Counted from the first letter of the stretch, positions 22,606-34,720 are shown. The stretch: 64,000 nt of DNA from Myotis daubentonii (GCF_963259705.1 NC_081840.1:4893062-4957061), one strand, 5' to 3'. Program-made: numbers and translations. The notes: generated by a model from the letters alone, not told the origin.

Positions 22606-24324
22606 AACGTTCCTCCGGGGTTCAGGGACTGGCTGGAAGCGAATTTTGGAATCGTGACGGCAAACGGCACGGATAAAAGGGAATCTGCGTGCAGGCGGCG
22701 TTTGCTTTCGTATCGATTGCTTGTCTGTGCTTTTGTGTCTTAAAAAGAAAGGACTCTGTCCTGATTCGGGCTGGTGCGCGAACCGCCCAGGATGAGGGAT
22801 CCGGGGAGCGATACCAGGAAAGGCCAGTGTTACCGAGAACGGGAGAGGCTGCCCCTGGAAGAAGCCGATGGCACAAGCGCACACCAAGAGTTGCCTGTTA
22901 TTGTGACAAATCACATTGTTTGCTCGCTGTGGACGGAGCAGATTTGGGAGCTCGATGTCACTGTTCATGTAAAAAAAAAAAAAGTACCGCCAAGGAATGG
23001 AGAAAAGGCAGGGCGGATGGCACTGTCTGCATATTCATGCTGTGCGGGTAGCCTCTGGGTTTCCATTTTCAATCCCTAAAAGGAAGGAAACTTTGGTCCG
23101 CTCACTCCCAGGACTGCACTTGGTGGGCGGGCGAGGAGTCCCAGAGGGGCGCCAGGCTGGCTCGGCCTCCAGGCCTCCAGGCCTCCAGGAAGGGGCAGCG
23201 AGTGTGAGGGAGCAGGTAGCACAGACACCAGAGGCACCCCTAGGCGCTGTGGGCCCGTCCCTGTCTGCGGCCTGATTCTATTCAGGCCACCGGCCTGCTG
23301 TGCCATTCAGGGCAGCTGGCCGGGCTCCGGGAAGCTCATGGCTGCTCCGAGTGGTGGGGTACGGGTGCCCGTGAGGGGTACAGGCACGGATAGGTGACCC
23401 AGTTCTGGCCAGTGACATAAGGCGGGAAGGTCCTCTCCCAGGGGCTGCTGGGAGTCGATCTGGAGATGGAACCACCCGTCGCTGCTGCCACCAGGACCCA
23501 GAGATTCCCAGTGAACCAGAGCCATCAGGCACCTGGGAACCCTCCTCTCATTCCCTTGGTGACCCGCGAGGTCTGCTGCCGCAGCTCCACAGCCTGCAGG
23601 AAGCTCTGAGGCTCAGAGAGGCAGGCCGGCTACAGGGGCTGCGGGCTGAGCAGAGAGAGCAGCTGGTGCAAAGGCCGGGCAGTCACAGGATGCTTAGCCT
23701 AGACATGCCTTGGTTATTCTCTTCCGCCACCACCAGAACGTGCTCACCTTAACGTGTCCTGAGAGCCAGCACAGAAACGTCCCCCGCGCCCCAGTTAAGG
23801 CTCACACGACACACGGAGAAGGCCGCCTTCGCCACAGGGATGGAGGCGTCCACCCTCTGCTTCTCCGCAACTTAAGAACAGAGGGCCAGGGCCAGGGAGC
23901 GCTGGGCGTGAGATACAGCAGGGAAGGTGCCCCCACGTGGGGTCCAAAGAAAATGGGGGGTGAGGGAGGCACCTGCAATACACCTGACCTAGTTGAGGCT
24001 TCGGGCAGAAATAGAGTCACGGTGGCCAGCTGGGCTCAAACAACCCCTGAGCGTTCCCACCAGCTTCCTCTTCCTCTTCGCCGGGCCCCTGCGCTCGGCC
24101 CCTCTCAGCCCTGAGTCCGCACATCCCTGCTGCCCTCAGCTTCCAAAGGAGAGGGCTTTTGGGCGCCATCCTCAGAAATGCAGCACCGTTTGACTTTCGG
24201 AACTCTCACCCCTCGTGAAATGAGAGAGCGGAGGAGAAAGGGGGCCACACAGGGAGGGTCAGGGGTGGGGGGTGGGGGGCAGGGGGAGGTTGTCTCAGGA
24301 TTCAAATGAGGCACCCTCTAGGGC
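22606..24324. other. Unique DNA; weak LTR-like patch at 23330-23520
   Basis: The stretch holds no recognised exon. 'cctccaggcctccaggcctcc' forms a short tandem at about 23167-23190. The section 'ggtgacccagttctggccag' to 'cagagattcccagtgaac' has the look of an old LTR, but weakly. Confidence 0.4.
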
Positions 24325-24332
24325 ATCTAGGG

Positions 24333-24541
24333 CAGGGGTGGGCAAACTTTTTGACTCGAGGGCCACAATGGGTTCTTAAACTGGACCGGAGGGCCGGAAC
24401 AAAAGCATGGATGGAGTGTTTGTGTGAACTAATATAAATTCAAAGTAAACATCATTACATAAAAGGGTACGGTCTTTTTTTTTTTAGTTTTAGTCATTTC
24501 AAACGGCCCGCGGGCCATAGTTTGTAGTTTGCCCACGGCTG
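24333..24541. mobile_element. Non-autonomous hAT MITE with 8-bp TSD
   Basis: The 209-bp element has inverted ends CAGGGGTGGGCAAACT and AGTTTGCCCACGGCTG. The flanks atctaggg (24325-24332) and ctctaggg (24542-24549) are an 8-bp duplication with one mismatch. The body carries 'gagggccacaatgggttctt' and 'aaacggcccgcgggccatag', which is characteristic of hAT MITEs. It is non-coding. It is a different family from the hAT element at 1610. Confidence 0.87.
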
Positions 24542-24549
24542 CTCTAGGG

Positions 24550-26330
24550 GCTCTGGCAGGAAGGAAGAGGGCCAGGGAGGCCTGGCTCCCTGCAGAGAGG
24601 GTGAGGAAGCCCGTGAGAGAGGCTGTTTGCCCCAGGCGGCTTCAGGGAGTCAGGGAAGGTGGAGCTGAGGCACAGCCATCCGCACAGGCAACTGGAAACC
24701 CAGGCTACGACTGCACAAGCCATCACGTCCGCTCCAGGCCCTGCACCCCAGGCCTCGGCCTCGCCAGGTGCGCGCCTCACGTGCTACTGGCTGACAATCC
24801 CTGGTCAGCAGAGAGGGGTGAGCACTGGACCAAACAAAGTGAAGCATGTCTCTCTGCTGCAGGACTTGTCAGGGCCTTTACTCCATGAATTTCCACTGTG
24901 ACTCTACAAGGCGGGGCAGAAAATACAGGAATCTGCAGACTTACTTGGCCACCAACGCCTCCCCGGGCCCTGAGGCCTCACTCTGGGAAACGCCTTGGAG
25001 GCGGGGGAGGGTATGGAGGTCGGAGTCTCCTTCGCTGGATGGCGAGGGTGCTGGGAGCCCAGGAGACCTGCATTGAGAAAGATGGCCACTGCTCAGGAGT
25101 GGCTGTGGCATCACTTCCCTTGGGGTCTGGCCCACCTGGGTGGTTGTTGGAAGACAGAATGGGCACTCGAAATCCCAGACCCTCACATCCCCTCGCCCAG
25201 TGGGTGGTCACACAGACGGAGCAGACGCTGTGCCACCCACACACTGTGGGTCCCTGAGTGGGTGCAACTCTGGTGGCCACTGCCATGCACTTGGCCCACT
25301 TCCCACCCCATGTTCACACCACGGGCTCCTTGCCCCTTGGCCTCAGAGCCACAGAAGCCTGACCGGCCAGGTGTGGGAGCAGCCCAGAGCCCAGAGGTGA
25401 CGCCGCCAGAGGCCAGAATCAGCCACGGGACAGCATCCGGCCGCCCCTCTCTGGAGGGGTAATTTGGGGGATGCGCCCCCGCCACCCGCAGTGGGGACCA
25501 GCTCAGGAATGGCCCTTGGTGAGCCTGCGCCCTCTCCTCCTCGCTCACCAGACCTCACTGCTTCCGGTTCCTGGGCTCACCTCCCAAATCAACGGCCAGC
25601 ATCTGACTGTGCGTCTTGGCCTCTGCTTGCAGGAGGTGACACCGGACAGCGAGGGCCTGCGCTGTCAGAGCCGGAACGCGCCCCATGAGCAGGGTGGCCT
25701 GCAACGTGAGCGCCAGCCCGGGGTGGTGAGCTCCTGGTCACTGCAAACACGGCAAAGATGCCGGTGGAAATGGGAACCGGCCATGGACTCAGGGGCTGGG
25801 ACAGGGACAGCAAAGCGCCTGACCGTGCCCAGGAGTCATGGCCGCACCTGCCCTGAGGACCACAACACCACGGTTTTCTCCCGGTTTCCAGGGCCAAGTG
25901 CCCAGCGGCTGGGGCAAGGCCATCAGGGCGGGCAGAGACCACGAGGCACGGGACCAAGGCAGGTCGCGTGGCCAGACTGGCCCTGGAGATGGTTCCAGGC
26001 AGAGTGGGAGCCCAGGCGATGCAGCAGAGGAGCCAGGCCCTAGAGCAGGCAGAGCAGCCTCAGGAGGGGCGTGGTGGGGGCTGGAGGTGGGGGCCGCCCA
26101 GGGGCAGGCATGGCCTGCAGGCCTACAGGGCAGTGCGGGGCCAGGGTGCCTGTGGGAGCCACGCAGGCAACATCTGGGGGAGAGACTGGACATGGGACAC
26201 GAATGAGCAACTCTCCAAAAAGAAAAAATACACGAATTCCAACATTACACAGAAACATGTCGGCTTCTTCATCAATCAAATAAGTGCCAAGTGCAGCAAC
26301 CATGGTCTGTTTTCTCACCAATTTAGCAAA
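24550..26330. other. GC-rich DNA, no gene seen
   Basis: Long chance frames on both strands (for example 25471-26043) have no domain and overlap each other. No repeat is recognised. Confidence 0.5.
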
Positions 26331-26344
26331 GTTTTTTTTTTTGT

Positions 26345-26580
26345 TTGTTTGTTTTTTTGTTTTTTTTAAATATATTTTATTGATTTTTTGCAGAGAGGAA
26401 GGGAGAGAGATAGAGAGGCAGAAACATTGATGAGAGAGAAACATCAATCAGCTGCCTCCTGCACATCTCCCACTGGGGATTGTGCCTGCAACCCAGGTAC
26501 ATGCCCTTGACCAGAACCGAACCCGGGACCCTTCAGTCCGCAGGCCGACGCTCTATCCACTGAGCCAAACCGGTTTCAGC
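26345..26580 (-). mobile_element. VES SINE, minus strand, near full length
   Basis: On the minus strand it begins 'gctgaaaccggtttggctca', has 'gagcgtcggcctgcggactg', a B-box region 'gggttcggttctggtcaagg' and 'ggaggcagctgattgatg', and ends in an A-rich tail (T-rich on the plus strand from about 26330). Flanks 'agcaaagtt' and 'tgcaaagtt' suggest an imperfect duplication. Confidence 0.93.
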
Positions 26581-27000
26581 ATGCAAAGTTGTTTTTTAAA
26601 GGATTATTTCTAACCTCGGCCAGGGAGCCGTGAAGTGGGGACCCAGAAGCAGTTATTGGAAGCCGCATCTGGTCCTCCCGTCCTGAAGGCTGGTTTATCC
26701 ATTCCGATCAACCGGCTGCACAGGTACATGCCCCTCACAACAAGCGTGTCCTGAGGAGCTGGAGATGCTGGGAACGATTTCTCCACGGGAATGTTGGTTG
26801 TGGCATTTATTCCTAACTGCAGAAAACATTGAAGTCACCCAACGCAAATAATGGGGAATCAGATATAAATACGATGTGGTAGATTCTTCCAAATGGATAT
26901 TTTGGAAAAGATGTACAAGACTCGTGTTTGGGAAGTCTACTAATGATGCATAGTTAGTGGAGGGAGCAGGAAATCGTTGTTACAGTATCATCCACATTAA
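26581..27000. other. Unique DNA; possible old LINE patch
   Basis: The 26790-26990 segment ('tgcagaaaacattgaagtc', 'gatataaatacgatgtggta', 'ttttggaaaagatgtacaag') resembles a LINE-1 3' region but is too short to assign firmly. Confidence 0.4.
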
Positions 27001-27048
27001 ACACACACACACACACACACGCACACACACACACACACGCACACACAC
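27001..27048 (+). repeat. (AC)n microsatellite
   Basis: About 24 AC units are interrupted twice by a G ('acacgcacac'). It could form Z-DNA. Confidence 0.97.
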
Positions 27049-27517
27049 AATACGATGTGTCTCTTCACTTAAAAGGCTGTGGGCCATCTCAGAGCTGTGA
27101 CCTGCTTGGAGGAGCCCAAACTGGAATCTTCCTTTAGCGCTCACATCTCAGCTCCCTTCGACACTGAAGAGGGTCCAAGTTCACAACCCATGTTTAAAAC
27201 CTGACGTCTGCCTCTATTCCCCTGCAACTCCAACCTGGGATCCTAGCAAGATGCTCTTTTTCATGCCCCCGGGACGCACCCTCCATCCTCTCTCATCTGC
27301 CCCAGCCCCAGCCCTGCACAGTGTGCTCCAAGCAGGTCCCACCCTCCGTGCCCCGGGTGCAGTTCTCCTGCTCAGAGCTCCCCCGTCCCTGAAGCCTTTC
27401 CAAGGGCACCAGCTCGGGGGCATCCCTTTAAGGTCTGAGGATGACCTTCGCCATCCCTGTCACCTATTAACCCTGAGCATCTGGTGTGCGGTTACACTTC
27501 CTATTCATATGCCAGCT
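27049..27517. other. Unique DNA, no gene seen
   Basis: The 27251 frame (89 aa) is a chance frame. The 27190-27430 part has an L2-like feel ('gctcagagctcccccgtccc...agcctttccaagggcac') without clear ends. Confidence 0.4.
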
Positions 27518-27645
27518 TGAAAGTGAGCCTCAGTTTGCTCATCTGTAAAATGGGAATAACACCCATCTGCCTTATGAGAGACTTCCTGAAAGCTGTGGCA
27601 GCACCTGGCACGTTGCCTGGATCATGGTCATTGGCGAACGTGTGT
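27518..27645 (+). repeat. MIR fragment
   Basis: 'gcctcagtttgctcatctgt' and 'aaaatgggaataacacccat' are the hallmark MIR sense strings, followed by 'gcacctggcacgttgcctgg'. Confidence 0.8.
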
Positions 27646-28029
27646 TAATTCCTTCCCTCCTGTCCCCCCTTGGTCAGTGTCCACACCTTGAGAGTCAAGA
27701 GGTCAAACCAAACTATTCCAACAACAAAATCAACAGATGGTGTGTCCTCTGAACCAGAGGATCCTGGGGCTTGGAGAGTGTCTCACATCACAGTAGGGGC
27801 TTCAGGACAGGGAGTCATACTCATAGATCATCTCAGGCCTCGGAGCACCCAGAGAGGATGTGCTCCACCCTCCCACACTTGACAGCCTGCCTTCCAATCA
27901 TGGCCACACCGCCATGCGGTCTCCTCATCCACAAAGTGGAGAAAGTAGGAGCAAACACCTCACAGAACTGCCTGTAGAACCCGGTTAAACGTGCCGATAA
28001 ATCCTTAAAATCCCTGTGAATGACCACCC

Positions 28030-28480
28030 AGCACCATCAAAAATGGCTACACCAAAAAAGACTAACCATGCCAAGTGGTAGCAATGCTGTAAAACCAATG
28101 AAACATTCCCACACTGCTGGCGGGAATGCAAAAGGGTCCAACTATTTTGGAAAATAGTTTGTCAGTTTCTTATGAAGAGAGATAGATACTGATCCCATGA
28201 CCCAGCAATTCCGATCCTTAACATCAACCCAAGAGATTTGTGTCTTCAATGTGTGATGTGTATTGAATATTTAAATATCGGTCAATGGGAGACTAAACAA
28301 AGAAACTGGGGAACAGCCCAGTGAATTAATCCGTGGGATGGGACACTGTTCCTCAATGCCAAGGAGCGGATGCGGACGTGGGCAGCAGGGTGGGTGACCC
28401 TCACAGGCCCGGGCTGTGTGCAAGGAGCTGGCTACAAAAGCGTGCACACAGTAGGATTCATCTATTTGAAGAAGAAAAAA
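28030..28480 (+). mobile_element. Ancient LINE-1 3' fragment
   Basis: The strings 'cattcccacactgctggcgg', 'ggaaaatagtttgtcagttt' and 'tgacccagcaattccgatcc' mark L1 ORF2/3' region in sense orientation. It is highly decayed, and the right end is uncertain. Confidence 0.7.
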
Positions 28481-28984
28481 TCATTGTTGGTGGAAGAATA
28501 CAGGATCGGAGTTGCCTCTGGGAGGGAGGGGCAGACCTCTGAAGAACCAGGGAGCGCTTTCTGGGCTGTGGCATTGCTCTCTGCCTCAATGAGAGGTTGT
28601 TTGCAGGGACATACACATTCGTCAACACTCACCAACCTGTGCCTGGGAGACCTGAGCCATCCCTGCATCCCTACTGTCTGCCTCAGGCCTGCACAATGGG
28701 ACCTCGCTAAGCAAGAGGAGTGGCTCTGGCCCCGGCTAAGCACTCAGGGCCATGGTGACGTTGTCATGACGATGCCTGTGCTAGCTCCATGACACACAGG
28801 ACGTCAGGGTTGGGGACCCTGGAAACCCCTGGTCCTTACCCAGGTTCGTGCCTCGGGCCCCCTGGCAGGAGGATGACACTGAGGGCCCTTTTTCCGGGCG
28901 TAATGTTGCCCGCACACCATAAACCACGCATGATGACAAAGGGAGCCAATTAGGTGGAAAGTTATCAAATATTAAAAACAGGCC

Positions 28985-29140
28985 TGGGATCCGGAAGCGC
29001 ACGCGCTCCTTTATTAACGCATTAAATAACCAGCCCCGCGGAGGCTAACGACGGCCTCACTTCCGAGGCGCGGGGAATGGCGTTCCCGCACCAACTGGAA
29101 CGCGGGACTATCTGGGACCCCGCGGGCAACGAGGCCGCAG
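28985..29140. promoter_or_regulatory. CpG-dense ETS/NRF1 island, possible promoter or enhancer
   Basis: A short, strongly CpG-enriched patch carries an ETS-type CCGGAAGC (28991-28998) overlapping the NRF1-type core GCGCACGCGC (28997-29006). An inverted ETS core 'acttccg' lies near 29060, with an AT-rich 'ttattaacgcattaaataac' between. Such clusters are common at housekeeping-type promoters. No exon or transcript can be shown from this sequence, so this is only a candidate. Confidence 0.35.
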
Positions 29141-29516
29141 CCACTGCAGACACTGTGCCCAGATCATCCTGTCCCCCACGAACCGAGGGGCTCCGAGCAG
29201 CGAGAGCTTAGAGAAGACAACGGTGCCACTTCATCTTCCCAGCTCGGTGCCAGGACCTGCCCACAGCCCCAGCCTCCCCAGGAGACCCTGCCCTGCCCTC
29301 TGGGCAGAGAGGAAAGGGAGGCAGACAGGGGGCTATTATTCCTAAGTGACAAAATACGAAAGTCAGATCCCAGTGTCCTGCCCCGGGTCAGCCCTCAGTT
29401 CTGCAGAGATAATCAGGTAAAGAGTCAGCACCGAGCCTGGCATGGGGCTGTCTTATCATTAAAGACTGTGATTTGTTGGTGCCGGGCAGGCCGAGTCAGG
29501 GATGCACAATGTGCAT

Positions 29517-29520
<4 letters not shown>
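29141..29520. other. Unique DNA, no gene seen
   Basis: No exon or named repeat is recognised. The left end still carries some CpGs. Confidence 0.45.

Positions 29521-29560
<40 letters not shown>
29521..29560 (+). repeat. (AC)20 microsatellite
   Basis: Twenty uninterrupted AC units, likely polymorphic and Z-DNA prone. Confidence 0.98.
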
Positions 29561-29563
<3 letters not shown>

Positions 29564-32099
29564 CCCCCACTCACACTCTGACCCTGCCTGACTCCATAGC
29601 GCAGGCCTCAGCGTGGGGAGCTCCACTGGACCCCACAGCCCCTGCCGGGTCCGGCCCAGAAGGTGGGCGGCCCCCTCGGTGGCAGAGGTCAGCAGGCCGT
29701 GCCCACCGCAGGCTGGCAGCCTGGCAGCCGGGGCGCCCACGGAGCACGGAGCCGCTGCCCATATTAACACCCCACTGAGATAATTCTTCTCCAGGCTTTT
29801 TTCCCGGCCACCAAGTGGGCCTGCCACACATCGCTGTTTTTCATCTTGTTAATTGAGTCATTTATTTCGTTAAAAGGTGAAACTTTATCAGGGTTGATGT
29901 GCCAAGTGTGAGAAGGTGGACTTAATGACACATCCAATGGTCGCAGCGCCAGGGGCCTCTGTGCGGCCGGGGGTGGGGGCAGAATAAAACTGATCCCGCG
30001 CCTTTGAATGATGCCGATTTAAAACACCACCGGTTAGGTCCTGGCAATGCAGGCGCCAGGGTGCACACAACAGCGCGTCTCCTACCCGGAAGTGCCCTTC
30101 TCCCATGCCACACCTGTCTGTCCTCCAGGGTCCAGTGGCGTCCCCTCCACTGGCCCTCCTGCGGCCACCACGCCTTCCCGCCCGGCTGTCTCACCAAGCC
30201 CACCCTGTGTTGTATGTCTGTCCACGTGCGAGGCTTGCCCAGGTGCTGTCAGCTCCCTGTGAGTGTGCACTCACGCCTCAGCCACCCCTGCGTCCCTACT
30301 GTCTGCCTCAGGCCCGACACCTAGTAGGCCCTTGTCTCGCCGCAAGGCCTCACCTAGACCCCAGTTTCTCTGTCATTTGCAATATGACTGCTGTCCAGGG
30401 AAGGAAAAAGAAAAGGGGACATTTGTGGTCACATCGGTGGGAAGCATGGAGCTAGTGAAAGCCTTTCATTTTCCATGGAGGCGACCGGACAACATCATGG
30501 GAAGTGTCTTGTCCAAGGCCATAGAAGACGGGGTGACGTATCGAGAAATGTGACCCAGAAACAGGTTTTAGACCTCCTGCTCCACTTCGTTGCTTCTTTT
30601 TTCCTTTTAAGTCACCAGTTTGGAGATGCTTGACCATTTTTATTTAATGTGGTTATTGGTAAGTCGGATTTAAGTCTCTCATCTTGCTATTTTATTTTTT
30701 TCTTTTTCCAACCTGTTCTTTCTCCCTCCCTGTATTCTGCCTTATGTTGGATCCCATGACTGCGTTGTGCCTCCTTTGTTGCATGGTTAGCCGGAACTCG
30801 GGGTTTAACCATTTCGGGGGCGGTTTTAACATCTCACTGCCTAACTAGAAGTGCTATTTCACATCATCAGTGCAGTCTGGGAACCTTATGATAGATTACA
30901 CGCTGAGGCGGATGCCAGGAAACTCGCCACGGAGTGCCACGCGGGCCTGAGGTCAGGGAAGGCTTCCTACTAAGTGGCATGAGCGAGGACCAAAGACGGG
31001 AGAAAACTGGATGATCCGTGACATCGCTTTCCAGGCGCAGGGAACAGCGGGAACAGCGCGTGCTGAGGCGCTGAGGCAGGAGGGCAGCTCCGGCTTCTTC
31101 TAGCTTCTCCTCGCTCATCCTCCATGAACCCACACTCCAGCCACCCTGAGCACATCCCGTGGGTTTCCATCTTCCTGTCTGTGCTGCCCCTCCTTTCCCG
31201 GGGGACCCCTCGGTCTCATTCCAGTGGCACCTCCTCTGTGAAGCCCTCAGTAGCGAGCCAGGCATGGCCAGTCGCTGCCCTGTGTCCCCATCGCCCCCCA
31301 ACTCCCCCCCCCCCACACACACACACATACACGCAGCTCTCTGGTGTCGGTCCTTTCTGAATAATTATGCTTCTGGCTTCCCCTCGGGCGCAGGCTCCTG
31401 CCATCCCAGGAGCAGGATTTGTTTCGTTTTCTCCTCTGGCTTCCCCCCCTTCTGGCCCTGGGTGGGCACTCGGGGCTTTTGCACTCAGAGATGGATCCCG
31501 GTTTCTCGGGTTCAGCAGTATTGACATTTAGGGCCACGATGTTTTCGTTGCGGGGACGGTGAGGTGCAGCAGCACCTCTCATGCTACCTCTTAGACACAG
31601 TAACACCCCAGCCCAAGCTGCGGCCACCACGCAGGACCCCAGACATGCTCCCCGTTGAGATCCGCTGGGTTCGTTCCATCCGAGCTTCTCCTTTTCCAGG
31701 CAGGGAAGCCCGGGGCCAGAGGCCGACTGTCAGCTTCAGGTCCTCCTCCCTGAACGACTTCCAGTCGACAAGTAAACAGTCGGGAGAGAAGTGAAAGTGA
31801 AGCAAGAGGGAAAGGAAAGGGCCTCCAAAATCACACGCGTGTTCTTATCTCAGCTCTCGGCAGCATCGCCTCCTTCAAGGCCAAGTGGTTCTCGAGGTAA
31901 CGCCTTCCTCCCGGGCTCTGAGAAAAGCCTGGCCCTCCTGCAGGGCCTGGGACAGGTGGCCACTCCGTGTGTCCCCCTGGTGCTGCGGGTGACAGCTGAG
32001 GAGGGAGCACCAAGGGCTGCCATGGCGAGCGTGTCCCCCACGCGAGTTTTCCCGAACAGCAGAGGAGCGAGGTCTGACGGTGGGGCCAGACACAGGTTT
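29561..32099. other. Mostly unique DNA with an AT-rich patch near 29830
   Basis: The section 29825-30015 ('cttgttaattgagtcattta', 'ttcgttaaaaggtgaaac', 'gaatgatgccgatttaaaac') looks like a short non-coding element with homeodomain-type cores. 'tgtactgtctgcctcaggcc'-like text recurs at 28670-28690 and 30295-30315 and may be a shared old repeat. The 30950-31060 section resembles the old repeat seen at 46900. A C/CA run lies at 31305-31335. No gene is recognised. Confidence 0.4.
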
Positions 32100-32235
32100 A
32101 GATTCTGGCTCTGACACCAGCTACATCATGCAGCCTCTCAGAACCTCAGTTTCCTCGCCTGTAAAATGGGTTTAACCGGGGCACGTCCCGTGAGTCCACT
32201 GTGTGGAGTCCTCCAATGGTGAGGGCCCAGTGCAG
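32100..32235 (+). repeat. MIR fragment
   Basis: 'gattctggctctgacaccag', 'cagaacctcagtttcctcgc' and 'ctgtaaaatgggtttaac' are the MIR sense core. Confidence 0.8.
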
Positions 32236-32339
32236 GGCAAGCACAGGGAGGGCCCCCCACCCGCTATGGCTGCTGCCTGTGCACCCACACCAGGTCTTCC
32301 CTGAGGGGCTTGCAATGCTCTAAGAATGGCAGGGGGCCC

Positions 32340-32535
32340 AGAGCATAGAGCGTCAGCCCGAGGAATGCAGGGTCCCAGGTGCGATTCCCATCAAGGGCAT
32401 GTACCTTGGCTACGGGCTCCATCCCAGCAGTGGGCATGCAGGAGGCTGATCGATGTTTCTCTCTTACCGATGTTTCTAACTCTCTACCCTTCTCCCCTCC
32501 TCTCTGTAAAAGCAATAAAAATATATTTAAAAAAA
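32340..32535 (+). mobile_element. VES SINE, degraded head
   Basis: The A-box region is damaged ('gggcccagagcatagagcg'). The B-box region 'caggtgcgattcccatcaag', 'ggcatgtaccttggctacgg' and the 'gatcgatgtttctctctta' block remain, followed by 'aagcaataaaaatatattt'. It is an older copy than those at 7879 or 22401. Confidence 0.88.
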
Positions 32536-32984
32536 CAAAAGCAAAAAACACCAAGAAAGCCAGAGAGGCCGTGCGGCCCGCAGACTTGGTGACGGGAGAG
32601 GAGGACAGCCCTCACCTGCCACACGGCCCGCCTTCTGGTTTTGGTTTCCTTGCCGACGAGGAGACAATGAAACCTTCCCACTTGCTTGTCGCGATGGACG
32701 CGTTTCTAACATTGTTGACTGTGACCCACAACAACTATGTCATGTCCCAAAATCTAGAACACACATACAACTCACCCATCATTTCACAACACTCCCACCC
32801 TCCCTGTGTGCAATGCGCACTGGTAAATCCCATCCACTCCACTCGCTGGACTAAAACCACTCAACCGGCCTGACGATCCACTCACGAGTCACAACCTCCC
32901 GTTAGAAAACACACTGAATTTTAGAAGAAACGGGGCTGTCGCGGTAAAACCGCAGAGCCATGCTCACGTCATGGCCGTGGTGCT
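32536..32984. other. Unassigned, possibly old repeat
   Basis: The 32690-32930 part ('gtgacccacaacaactatg', 'gagtcacaacctcccgtta') resembles ancient hAT-type repeats, but I cannot place ends. Confidence 0.3.
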
Positions 32985-33480
32985 CCAGTTAAACGCTGTT
33001 GCATAGCAATGAACCCTAAAACGGTGTGGCTTTCGCCAACACTTTCCTACGACCTCTCCCAGGTCGGAGGCTTGAGTGAGCTCAGCCCGGTGGTTCGCTC
33101 TTGCGTCCGGCTGGGACTGCGGTCATCGGAGAGTTCGCTGGTCTGTACGTCCGAGATGACGCGCTCCTATGGCTGACGGTCCCCACGGGCGGTCGACTGA
33201 AGCGGCTACAGGTGGCTTCTCCGTGGGACTCCTGTGTCGCACAATAGGGCAGCTGGGGTCAGAGAGGGCGTGAACCGGGAGTAAATGTGCTAAGATGCCA
33301 GAGGCAAAAGCTGCCAAGCCAGGAAGGGCGCTGCCTGGCAGTGGCACAGTGGCACTTCGGCCATAGTCTGCCTGTCCAAGCAGCCCCAGCATCACCCCAG
33401 ATTCAAGGGGGCGAGAAGCAGACGCCCCTGAGAGCAAGGACAGCAAGTCGGCATCGCAGAGGGGCCTGTGGGATAGGAGA
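32985..33480. repeat. Ancient LTR-like repeat, family unassigned
   Basis: Landmarks are 'gttgcatagcaatgaaccct', 'gggactgcggtcatcggag', 'cactgtccaagcagcccc'-type text near 33375 and 'ccccagattcaagggggc'. These follow the order of a common old mammalian LTR-like repeat. The long frame 33287-33931 starts inside it and is a chance frame. Confidence 0.4.
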
Positions 33481-34479
33481 CTCTGTGTCCACCTCCGGGA
33501 AACACGGCGACGGGCGACGGGGTGAGCCTTTCTCAACCCAGCTCACCCCCCAGCAGTGGGTGGGTCACGACACCTGCCCCGGGCTCCATGTTCTCCTCCA
33601 CAGAAGAAGGGAACTGCTGACATGTGTCAAAGGCCTTCCAAGCCTGACGTTGGCGTTCAGGATAAAGTTGGGAACACTCAGACGCCATCTAACACGCGTG
33701 CGCTTGGCAGAGGCTAAAATCGGCCCCTCCCACTCACCTCGCTGCCCGCTTTGGATTTGCCACACACGCCCTGAAATCCCCCATGGGTTTCAGAATCAGA
33801 AAAGGCGCCTCTTTTCTCTCCGTCCAGCCTGGCAAAGCCACACTGACGAGATCCCCATGGGTCATCCTTGCTTTTCATCCCCACACCCACGGAGACGTGG
33901 ACAGGATTCTCCGAGGCACCCATCTGGCTGAAACCGGGCTGCGGCCAGCGAGCACCTGCGGGAGGCAGAGGCCCCGCGCTCGCATCGGCGCTGCACGTCC
34001 CGAAGCGGGTATTTCCCGGAGCCCGGTCGTGTCGGGCATGGGGCAGGTGGGAAGGAAATGCACCGCCAGACTTCAAGATCAATTCTGAGCATAAACCAAC
34101 ACGATGCTCCTCAGTGAATCGGGTTTCCCGGCCACGGGATCAAGAAGCCACGGGCACTGAAAGTCTTCAAATCCGCTCCCTCTCCTTGGAGGCAGTCTCT
34201 CTTCCATCTTCCTTTTTGTCCTGGGATGCAACCCACTCACCTGGCACAGGGGGCACTCCCATCATGACACAGGGCTTTAGAGATTTACATGAGAATCAGC
34301 AAACCTTCTTTCAGCCCAATAGAGAGCCTGGGCCACGCGCGGAGGGAACTCCGGGCGCATTCCCCAGATAAGTCATTTATTTCTCTCCTCGAAGGAAAAT
34401 CCAATATCCTGAGATCAGAAGCAGATGGAAAAGGGGCTTTGGTGGAAAAGGACCCGTTGCATAGCCCAGAGGTCCGGTG
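33481..34479. other. Unique DNA, CpG-containing, no gene seen
   Basis: CpG is denser than average here (for example 33660-34060). Overlapping frames of 100-167 aa on both strands have no domain. Some of this could be non-coding conserved sequence. Confidence 0.4.
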
Positions 34480-34720
34480 TGTCCGGCCCAGCAAAGCCCC
34501 CGACACGCTCCCCGGCCTCCTCTCCCCGGCCGCCATCCTAATTAGCTTTGATGCAAACGGCCTCATCAGCGCTAATAAGACCGTCTTCCTCCACACAGGA
34601 GGCCTCATGACATCACTGCCCTCCGGGAAGGCTGGGAGACGACCTTCGCTGGATGAAAGAGGAGGCTTTGTTCTGATGTCTGCCCCCGCTGACGTGGGCT
34701 TAAACGGAGCAGGACGATCC
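34480..34720. other. Candidate conserved non-coding (enhancer-like) element
   Basis: CTAATTAG lies at 34538-34545, directly followed by 'ctttgatgcaaacggcc', which combines a TCF/LEF-like CTTTGATG and an octamer-like ATGCAAAC. 'agcgctaataagaccg' and 'ctcatgacatcactg' (a CRE-like half) follow. It is repeat-free with CpG-rich flanks. Function is inferred from motif content only. Confidence 0.4.

Noticed and set aside
33287..33931. 214-aa open frame
   Set aside because: It starts in an ancient LTR-like repeat, has no domain and is overlapped by similar frames on the other strand.
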